Shown here one piece after another: positions 1 through 5,757 of a stretch of 5,757 bases of DNA. Numbering within the stretch: position 1 is the first letter of the stretch; each line of letters opens with the position of its first letter. Where the stretch lies: positions 1 through 5,757 of the forward strand of contig JASLDF010000037.1 in the NCBI GenBank assembly GCA_030151635.1, read 5' to 3'. Under the pieces are notes generated by a model, which had not been told where the DNA came from, did not search any database, and saw nothing but the letters and a program-made list of their open reading frames with translations. The translations under genes were made by a program, and so were the position numbers. The stretch is from Bacteroides sp. (GTDB taxonomy: Bacteria; Bacteroidota; Bacteroidia; Bacteroidales; Bacteroidaceae).

Positions 1-1549
1 CTTGAAAGACATGAATTCCCATCTTCATATCTGGTAAGTGAAGTGTCAAAGAATCAACTCTGTCCACATTTGCCTGGACAACGCTTCCATTCGGAACATT
101 TGGCAAAGCACCAAACCACAAATACTTATCATCTACTCTCAATTCAAAATTTGAAGATTTTTCACTCTTTGAAGACTCCCACACCATTTCCCATTTATCA
201 CGTGAAATATTCGAACGGTAAGGCACTTTTTTCCACACATAATCGCTGAAATTAGCTCCTACATCACTTGGTTTTTCTGCATCAGCAGCTAAATCAACCG
301 TAGGAACAACTACCTTTTTATTGGATAGGCCGAAATACATATTTCCTTGCACATTGAAATCCATTTGATGTTCATTCCAATCCAAAACCTCTACCTCCAT
401 ATTTCCTGGAATAGATTTCAAAGCTTTTTCTTCGTCTGGGAAACCTGGGCTAGAGATGGAGTTGATATTAAATACATAGCGATGATTACGTAAAATATTT
501 TTATAGCTATCTACTAATCCTGTTTTGGGTTTATAGTAGGCAAAATCCATGCGATAAAAAGTTTCAATTGGCGATGCACTTTCAATATTTTGAGTGCCAA
601 AATAACCACCCACAACCAAACAAGGCATGGTTTCCATATTCATTCCTTGCATGGATTCAATGGATTCTGGAATATAGATCTGACCAACCACTTTATCACT
701 TCCCTTGGGGTTAGTAGCTAAATCAACTTCATAAAGTAGAGGCATTTGATCCGCCTCTGCAATGAGTTTTGAGCTCGTACCATCAGCTAAATTGTAGAGT
801 GCTTCTTTTGGAATATTCGAACTGTACACTTGAGTACCACTCAAATGGTCTGCTGATGTTGCAACAAATGCTTTGTTCTTGGTACGATACACACGAACAC
901 TTGTCAACTTAAAATTTTCTAACCCTTCAACTTCATTTGTTTGTTGGTCTTGATTCTGATTTGCAAAACGCAAACCCACATCCACACGAGCCAATGCCAT
1001 GTAAAGCAATACAGCCAATTGCCTATCGCGATCTACGACAAAGGGCAATGGGTATTCTCCCCACATCGGCATCTTTGCAAACTGACCTTCGGAACTACTG
1101 TTCCATTTACCTGCTAAATCAAACGTAAATTGATTTAGTGCATTTTCTTTGGTTGTGCCATCGATTAATTTCACAGCAGGACTATTGGCAATAATCACTA
1201 CCCGATAGCATTCTTGCTTATTACTTCTAGGAATACGAATGACCAATCTGTTGCCTTTGTTTTGCACGACTTCAGCATTGTATCGGTAAACTTCATCGCC
1301 ATTATCAAGGACTTCAAAAATAAGTATTTGAGTTTTTGAGGCATCAATACCAGTTTCACTCTCCCAAGTACCACGCGTAGCCAATGTTGCACCTGGTGCA
1401 GACATATTAACTACCATTTGCACGGTGTCGGTGTTTGTTAAAGTATCATCCAATGAATCGGAAGAACAAGCACCCAATAGAAGCACCATTCCAACAACGA
1501 TGAACCTATGCACTAAATGTCCTAAATTGAATTGATTTCTATTTCTCAT
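1..1549 (-). CDS. Mfa-type accessory/tip fimbrillin lipoprotein, 3' end cut off by window
   Basis: The frame is open for 516 codons from the ATG at 1549 to the left edge, with no stop, so the C-terminus is missing. The protein begins with a basic, hydrophobic signal peptide and a lipobox (LLGAC, Cys28), followed by SSDSLDD, an acidic stretch like the Bacteroidetes surface lipoprotein export signal. A Thr-Arg pair (58-59, context ATRG) follows, where fimbrillin precursors are commonly cut. The Mfa-like fimbrillin region then shows ILIFEV, a PMWGE motif (161-165), ALARVDVGL (185-193), a VYRT strand, and ILRNHRYVFNI with RNHRY at 354-358. Residues from about 400 to 516 look like an Ig/BACON-type beta domain ending in GIHVFQ. 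It is a clear paralogue of the protein encoded just upstream (1588-4428), which has the same blocks in the same order. The gene starts 38 nt after that one, so co-transcription is likely. The ATG is preceded by ACAAAGT with no Shine-Dalgarno site, as usual in this phylum. The role as a tip or stalk accessory pilin is inferred. Confidence 0.85.
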   Translation of the reverse strand, partial: MRNRNQFNLGHLVHRFIVVGMVLLLGACSSDSLDDTLTNTDTVQMVVNMSAPGATLATRGTWESETGIDASKTQILIFEVLDNGDEVYRYNAEVVQNKGNRLVIRIPRSNKQECYRVVIIANSPAVKLIDGTTKENALNQFTFDLAGKWNSSSEGQFAKMPMWGEYPLPFVVDRDRQLAVLLYMALARVDVGLRFANQNQDQQTNEVEGLENFKLTSVRVYRTKNKAFVATSADHLSGTQVYSSNIPKEALYNLADGTSSKLIAEADQMPLLYEVDLATNPKGSDKVVGQIYIPESIESMQGMNMETMPCLVVGGYFGTQNIESASPIETFYRMDFAYYKPKTGLVDSYKNILRNHRYVFNINSISSPGFPDEEKALKSIPGNMEVEVLDWNEHQMDFNVQGNMYFGLSNKKVVVPTVDLAADAEKPSDVGANFSDYVWKKVPYRSNISRDKWEMVWESSKSEKSSNFELRVDDKYLWFGALPNVPNGSVVQANVDRVDSLTLHLPDMKMGIHVFQ

Positions 1550-1587
1550 ACTTTGTATATCGTGATAACAACAGCTGGATTGTTCGT

Positions 1588-4428
1588 TTATTTTCTTCTA
1601 ATCTTGCTTTTCAGAAAAATATCCTTCTTGTCCATTAACTCTTTTGATGTTGCTCGATCAACTGCCCAAGCAAAAATATTACAAAACATTTGCGAATTGT
1701 AAACAGGAGTAGGATATTTACTAGAACCAGGTGAGTAATTTGGTTTAGCTATAGGCTCATAAGTATCCATTTCGTACCAAAAGGGACAGATTGTTTGTGA
1801 ATTATCATGACCACTTTGAGAGTTAAACCCACCATCACCAACAAAAACCAAATTATAACTATCCGATTGATATTTAAAAGCTGACACACCTTCAGTTCCA
1901 GCACCCAATTCTCCTCTTTTATTTAATTTATAATCCTTCGAATAAATAGACGTATGTATGTCATTTTCAGGGATACCTACAACATAACAATAATGACTTG
2001 CGTCTTCACCCCATTGATATTCAGAAATATCTCCAAAAGGACCATTTAAAACAGGGTCTTGTCGATATAGATTTAAATATTTATCCCATTCTTCAACATC
2101 TAAATCCTTCTGCATTCTAAAAGCTTCATTCCCTACTAAGGGAACAGCCTTTGAGCCAGAACTACTCCCCATCGATAGTTTTATATTATAAACTGATTCA
2201 AAAAAAAGTAAAGGAGAAGTATTTTCCATAAATAAAACTACAACACCTCCATTTTTCATAAAATCCAACAAAATTGGAACATCTGACTTATCAATAGTGC
2301 TATTATGTCCAATATGAAAAATATCAGCCATAGCTAAGTCATCTACACCTTTTAGAGTGTTCTTTATTCGTTTATTTCCAGTCAACCATTCTTTAACATC
2401 AATACTTAAAACTGAAGTATTACCACCATTAATAATATTAAAACCTTCGACTTTAACTCGGCTGTTATCGTTAGGTCCAAAGTTATTAGGAGAGGTTAAT
2501 ACTTTATTTGCAACAGACTTTCCACTTAAATTATATCCATATGTATCTTCGCCATATCCTAAAGTTACAATATTCAACTGCCCCATAACAGGATTAATCG
2601 TTGCTTCGCAGTAGGTATCTGCACTACTATTCGATTCGATAATTACGGTAAAGGGTTCCGTTTTTTTATCTTCGGATAGAGAGAGAATACCACTCCCTTT
2701 CAACTGAATTTCTTGAGGAGCTGTTGTCCCTTTCAAAACTCCTTCGGCAGTAAACGTAATGCCATGAATGGGTTGCGTTTGTATTTTATAGGGTAATCCT
2801 GCTAACTGACTGTTATCGGCTTTGATGCTCAAGGTGATAAAATGGTCATTACCCAACCTTCTCATCGATTTATACGTGCCGTGAACTTCTACCGTTTCGC
2901 ACATCATCGAATACATCACATCTAGATAAGACTGATGCACCACAATTGGAATATCAAAAGTTCCAAATTGAACGTGCAACGTATCTGTCAACATTTCGTT
3001 CGAGAGGTTGGTTTTTAGAGGTGTAATACGAATTGATTTGCTTCGTTCGTTCCATACAGCCTTAAAGTTTTCTGTAGCTTGTGGATCAGTTTCTGTACTC
3101 GCCCATTTTAGAACAAGTGGTTCTTCTGATGTTAATGGATAGTTCGTTTGATACGCAACATCTGCAACGTTTGTTTTCGCAAAGTTTGCATCAATACGTG
3201 GTTCGAATGTAAATTCACGGTTGTCAAGCCCAAAGTAGTATTGACCTTGAATGTGCATTTCGTGAATCGTTTCATCACAAGAAACCAACTGAAAATCTAC
3301 ATTTGTTGTTGAAGTCGATTTCAAAGCCTCATCTGCAGTAGTAAACCCTGCACTACGCACATTAATAATGTTAAAAAGGTAACGATGATTTCTTAGAATT
3401 GGAGCGTAGTGACGAATGCCTTCAGCATCCTCTTGGGCAAAATCCAACCGATAATAGGTGGTTGGCCCACCATCGAAAGAACCCCCAATTACCAAACAAT
3501 GCACAGCATCGTTCGACACTTCACCTGCACCGTTTGAAATAGGCAGTCCCACTTCGGGTACATAAATTTCACGCACTAACGCCTTTGCTTCATTCGCAGC
3601 TGGAAGTTCATAAACCAAAGGTTGATCGTCACTTCTTCGTTGCACATTGGGCACCCAAGCCGTCTTATTAGACTCGTTATTTAGGGGACCAATGTATCCT
3701 TCATTAACCGTACGATACACGAGAACACGCTCTAAATTGAAATTAGAAAGTCCAAGAGTTTCTTCCGAGTAAAGACCGTGTTGAGTCGCTTCATCCATTT
3801 TAAAATTTAGACCAACATCAATACGTGCCAATGCCCTAAAAAGTGACACTTGAAAGGAATTTTTGTCTTCTTTGATACCTTGCACAACAACTTGTCCAAA
3901 CATAGGAAATGGATCGGAGCTACCTGTTGTAGCATTCCACTTCCCATCTTGGGGCATTTTGTAGGTCAAAGTACGCACAAATGCATCCCATTTGGTTGAC
4001 TTCTCTTCCAACGGAAATGTTGAAACATCTACATTCGCTACAATCATAAGATTGACTACAGCTTCAGTTTTGAGCAATTTCAAAGTAACCGTAGCTCGTT
4101 TAGGATCTTGCTCGTTAAATTGCAGTGAGTTTTCAACAATTGGAGCACGGTATAAAAAAGTTTTCTTATCGTCATTATCGAAGACCAATACAGCCAAACG
4201 CTCCGAATCAATCATTCGTTCCGCTTTACTGTCCATCGCTCTTGTTTGAGCTCCATTTTGCTTTGGTTTCATGTGATCTGGTAAATTGAAAACCAGTTTC
4301 ATAAAACCTTCACGTGACAAGACTTCCGATTCTTGCTCATCCATCTCTTCGGAATTGCATGCATTTACCAATACAAACATTCCTACAAACAAGAAAATAA
4401 ATAAAATTCGGTGCATTAATCTATCCAT
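1588..4428 (-). CDS. Large modular fimbrial tip/accessory lipoprotein with C-terminal alpha/beta domain
   Basis: This 946-residue protein is probably an outer-surface pilus tip or accessory subunit. Its signal peptide ends in a lipobox (LVNAC, Cys24) followed by NSEEMDE, an acidic surface-export-like signal. A Thr-Arg pair (62-63, QTRA) is a plausible processing site. Residues 70-390 are an Mfa-like fimbrillin region: LAVLVFDND, PMFGQ (175-179), ALARIDVG (199-206) and RNHRYLFNI (from 346). Residues about 400-499 form an Ig/BACON-like beta domain ending in PIVVHQ. Residues 500-613 are a second beta domain with Cys510 and Cys607 near its ends. Residues 616-946 are a separate alpha/beta domain: a strand and glycine loop (ADIFHIGHNST, 701-711), NGGVVVLF (726-733), NGPFGD (795-800), WGEDAS (806-811) and VGDGGFNS (863-870). 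I recall this last domain from large Bacteroidetes surface proteins, and the layout suggests a GATase/ThuA-like fold, but no nucleophile Cys sits at the expected place. No vWA MIDAS motif (DxSxS) was found, unlike P. gingivalis Mfa5. ATG at residue 5 is an alternative start; the first ATG lies 18 nt after the anchor gene. Expression and coordinates are firm, but the exact role is inferred. Confidence 0.9.
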   Translation of the reverse strand: MDRLMHRILFIFLFVGMFVLVNACNSEEMDEQESEVLSREGFMKLVFNLPDHMKPKQNGAQTRAMDSKAERMIDSERLAVLVFDNDDKKTFLYRAPIVENSLQFNEQDPKRATVTLKLLKTEAVVNLMIVANVDVSTFPLEEKSTKWDAFVRTLTYKMPQDGKWNATTGSSDPFPMFGQVVVQGIKEDKNSFQVSLFRALARIDVGLNFKMDEATQHGLYSEETLGLSNFNLERVLVYRTVNEGYIGPLNNESNKTAWVPNVQRRSDDQPLVYELPAANEAKALVREIYVPEVGLPISNGAGEVSNDAVHCLVIGGSFDGGPTTYYRLDFAQEDAEGIRHYAPILRNHRYLFNIINVRSAGFTTADEALKSTSTTNVDFQLVSCDETIHEMHIQGQYYFGLDNREFTFEPRIDANFAKTNVADVAYQTNYPLTSEEPLVLKWASTETDPQATENFKAVWNERSKSIRITPLKTNLSNEMLTDTLHVQFGTFDIPIVVHQSYLDVMYSMMCETVEVHGTYKSMRRLGNDHFITLSIKADNSQLAGLPYKIQTQPIHGITFTAEGVLKGTTAPQEIQLKGSGILSLSEDKKTEPFTVIIESNSSADTYCEATINPVMGQLNIVTLGYGEDTYGYNLSGKSVANKVLTSPNNFGPNDNSRVKVEGFNIINGGNTSVLSIDVKEWLTGNKRIKNTLKGVDDLAMADIFHIGHNSTIDKSDVPILLDFMKNGGVVVLFMENTSPLLFFESVYNIKLSMGSSSGSKAVPLVGNEAFRMQKDLDVEEWDKYLNLYRQDPVLNGPFGDISEYQWGEDASHYCYVVGIPENDIHTSIYSKDYKLNKRGELGAGTEGVSAFKYQSDSYNLVFVGDGGFNSQSGHDNSQTICPFWYEMDTYEPIAKPNYSPGSSKYPTPVYNSQMFCNIFAWAVDRATSKELMDKKDIFLKSKIRRK

Positions 4429-4446
4429 GATCGATAAGTAAAAGGA

Positions 4447-5469
4447 CTACAAATCAATATCTATCATATTGATTACCCATCCGTTAATAATAATTGATGT
4501 TTTAATCCAAGTCGATGTATCACCCGATACATAAACGGAAATAGAAAATTCGTCTTTACGGTCTAAATACTCCTGAAGACTCATCTGATGAGGAAGGTAT
4601 CCTTCGTGTTTTAAAAGATAAATCAAATCGATTATGCTTTTGTCTAACACAGTTTTACCAGCTTTATCTTCAATAATTAAACGAGTTTCGTGGTTTTCAA
4701 CCAATCTTGAAACCGCAAATTCGGCTGCTATTGCATTGGGCGTTTCTGTAGATACAGCATTCCCATTCTCGTCCACACGTGGTGGTACTTTTTTGTAGTA
4801 ATTTGGATGATAAGTAATGGGCTCATCCCCTAAAACACTATAATCGTATTTAATGGCAGCATTGCCATGTTTCTCTTCAATTCGGATTGAATAATCGGCT
4901 GTTGATATCTGTCTAGCATCGGTTTCAATCACTACAACACGCAGTGCATTGTTCACTTTTTGAGTTGGAATTGTGAAATGACTATTTCCAATAACCTGAA
5001 CTCGTCTATTGGGTAAATACCCGAGCAATGCATTGTTTAGTGGAGAATTAAAAAGTGTAGCATTCATTTCTGAAGGTCGCAGTCTTGCAACAAATTGATC
5101 AATATGAAACGAAGTAGCCTCCACATTGGGCAAATTAAAATAGGAGGTTGACTCTTTAAAACGATTGTCATTGGCCCAAACTACAAATTGATATGTACCC
5201 ACAGGTAGTTGTGGCAATTCCATCGTGTAGTTTTTTGCTTTCACATGTGCCCCTTTATCATGAGCCTTGGCAATAAACACACCGTCTTCATCAAAAATAA
5301 ATAGGGATACTTCGTCTATCTGATTTCCAAAAACGTCGGCATTTAGAATATTCCACGTATAGTTAAAACTTACGGTGGTTTTACAATCTTCTGCACGTTC
5401 GTTAATGCAATTTGTGAGTAAGAATACAGCACCTAAGAAAAAGAGAAAAAGAGAACTTATTTTTTTCAT
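4447..5469 (-). CDS. FimB/Mfa2-family fimbrial anchor lipoprotein
   Basis: This 340-residue protein matches the FimB/Mfa2 family, which in Porphyromonas gingivalis anchors the fimbria to the outer membrane and limits its length. It starts with a Lys-Lys signal peptide and a lipobox (LLTNC, Cys21), followed by a second Cys (29). The family pattern then appears: TVSFNYTWN, IDEVSLFIFDEDGVFIAKA, a strand PVGTYQFVVWAN, and near the C-terminus YLDRKDEF (301-308), W321 and INGW (328-331). The length is close to the usual 300 or so residues. Unlike the large proteins downstream, it has no Thr-Arg pair soon after the lipidated Cys, which fits an anchor that keeps its lipid. It lies between the pilin gene upstream and the accessory gene 18 nt downstream, the order seen in the fim and mfa loci. 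The ATG follows CTAATAAAG, an A-rich leader with no Shine-Dalgarno site. I do not assign fimB or mfa2 because the sequence cannot show which of the two systems it is closer to. Confidence 0.93.
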   Translation of the reverse strand: MKKISSLFLFFLGAVFLLTNCINERAEDCKTTVSFNYTWNILNADVFGNQIDEVSLFIFDEDGVFIAKAHDKGAHVKAKNYTMELPQLPVGTYQFVVWANDNRFKESTSYFNLPNVEATSFHIDQFVARLRPSEMNATLFNSPLNNALLGYLPNRRVQVIGNSHFTIPTQKVNNALRVVVIETDARQISTADYSIRIEEKHGNAAIKYDYSVLGDEPITYHPNYYKKVPPRVDENGNAVSTETPNAIAAEFAVSRLVENHETRLIIEDKAGKTVLDKSIIDLIYLLKHEGYLPHQMSLQEYLDRKDEFSISVYVSGDTSTWIKTSIIINGWVINMIDIDL

Positions 5470-5528
5470 CTTTATTAGTTCTATAGGTATACAGAATAAA
5501 TCTGCATTGGAGTACCTGTTAATTTTAC

Positions 5529-5556
5529 AGTTACAGATTCCGAAGAATCTGCAACT
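5529..5556 (-). promoter_or_regulatory. Intercistronic UUCG-tetraloop hairpin between pilin and anchor genes
   Basis: On the minus strand AGTTGCAGATTC and GAATCTGTAACT pair over 12 bp around a TTCG loop closed by C-G, the very stable cUUCGg tetraloop. The one imperfect pair is G-U in minus-strand RNA but A-C in plus-strand RNA, so the structure favours the operon's transcript. It lies 31 nt after the pilin stop codon and about 60 nt before the anchor start. The bases after it (GTAAAATTAAC) are not a U-tract, so a classical intrinsic terminator is unlikely. A role in protecting or processing the upstream pilin mRNA, or in partial termination that lowers anchor expression, is inferred from position and the need for far more pilin than anchor. 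Confidence 0.7.
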
Positions 5557-5587
5557 ATAAAAGTGATCTTATCTATTGATTTTAAAA

Positions 5588-5757
5588 TCAAAAATCAATT
5601 TCAATATTATTCAACACCCAAGGATTAACTGTAATTGTTACATCCATAAACATTTCCTCTGGATCAATTACTGGGTTCGGATTATTAGGGGTTACTTTAC
5701 CACCACCTGGAACATCGTCACCAATATTTTTAATGTTGTTCACTTTAACATTGTAAA
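5588..5757 (-). CDS. Fimbrillin-type structural pilin, C-terminal 55 residues only
   Basis: Only the 3' end of this gene is inside the window: 55 codons ending at TGA (5588-5590), with the 5' part beyond the right edge. The fragment begins YNVKVNNIKNIGDD, runs through a Gly/Pro/Asn-rich linker (PGGGKVTPNNPNP), and ends with a beta strand pattern, DVTITVNPWVLNNIEIDF. Bacteroidales fimbrillins of the FimA/Mfa1 type end this way: a conserved strand before I-x-x-I-G, a Pro-rich loop, and a final strand with a Trp about ten residues from the end. Its place directly upstream of a FimB/Mfa2 homologue matches the position of the major pilin in the known loci, so it is probably the main shaft subunit. 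Whether it is the major pilin or another fimbrillin cannot be settled without the missing N-terminus. The frame was read by hand; it is too short and open at the edge to stand on length alone, so the call rests on motif and context. Confidence 0.8.
   Translation of the reverse strand, partial: YNVKVNNIKNIGDDVPGGGKVTPNNPNPVIDPEEMFMDVTITVNPWVLNNIEIDF

Noticed and set aside
43..249. Plus-strand open frame of 68 codons
   Set aside because: It lies wholly within the minus-strand fimbrillin gene, has no recognisable domain, and its residues follow from the codons of the real gene.
937..1128. Plus-strand open frame of 63 codons
   Set aside because: Antisense to the conserved PMWGE and ALARVDVGL region of the left-hand gene; no signal or domain of its own.
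1198..1392. Minus-strand open frame of 64 codons
   Set aside because: An out-of-frame overlap of the left-hand lipoprotein gene, which shows continuous fimbrillin-like sequence in the true frame.
1550..1587. Possible promoter or terminator in the 38-nt gap between the large genes
   Set aside because: No Bacteroides-type -7 element (TAnnTTTG) with a -33 TTTG, and only a poor 5-bp stem, so read-through within one operon is the simpler reading.
2357..4249. Two plus-strand open frames of 85 codons (2357-2614 and 3992-4249)
   Set aside because: Both are antisense to well-supported coding sequence of the 946-residue protein and show no domain or start context of their own.
1588..4428. vWA/MIDAS adhesin domain as in P. 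gingivalis Mfa5
   Set aside because: No DxSxS motif with matching downstream Thr and Asp was found; the C-terminal domain has a different motif set.
5375..5560. Plus-strand open frame of 61 codons over the anchor gene start
   Set aside because: It reads antisense through the signal peptide of the anchor and through the hairpin; the Lys-rich stretch is only the complement of the Phe/Leu-rich signal peptide.
5577..5590. Perfect 14-bp palindrome TGATTTTAAAATCA over the pilin stop codon
   Set aside because: It is almost wholly A/T, would form a weak stem with no loop, and can arise by chance in AT-rich spacer. No operator half-site pattern was evident.

Overview
The window looks like part of a fimbria (type V pilus) operon from a member of the Bacteroidales. 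This rests on four things: lipoprotein signal peptides on every complete N-terminus, acidic residues after the lipidated Cys in two of them, recognisable FimB/Mfa2-type and Mfa-type fimbrillin sequence, and the absence of Shine-Dalgarno sites in an AT-rich genome (roughly 33-41% GC where counted by hand). The species cannot be named from this alone; a Porphyromonas-, Bacteroides- or Prevotella-like gut or oral bacterium fits.

All genes lie on the minus strand, so the operon reads from right to left. At 5757-5588 is the last 55 codons of a fimbrillin-type structural pilin. After a 118-nt spacer holding a strong UUCG-loop hairpin comes a complete FimB/Mfa2-family anchor lipoprotein (5469-4447). 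Only 18 nt further on is a complete 946-residue modular lipoprotein (4428-1588), probably an accessory or tip pilin. After another 38 nt a second, related large lipoprotein begins (1549) and runs off the left edge. No intergenic stretch exceeds 120 bases, and no RNA gene, mobile element, CRISPR array or convincing promoter was seen. The operon promoter and any protease or regulator genes would lie outside the window.

Inferred working model, from the known Porphyromonas FimA and Mfa1 systems: the subunits are exported as lipoproteins, moved to the cell surface, and trimmed after an Arg so that they polymerise by strand exchange. The FimB/Mfa2-like protein anchors and ends the fibre, and the two large proteins sit at the tip. 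The order pilin, anchor, then accessory proteins matches those loci. The most unusual parts are the large C-terminal alpha/beta domain of the 946-residue protein, which has a base composition different from the rest of its gene, the tandem pair of related accessory pilins, and the hairpin between the pilin and anchor genes.
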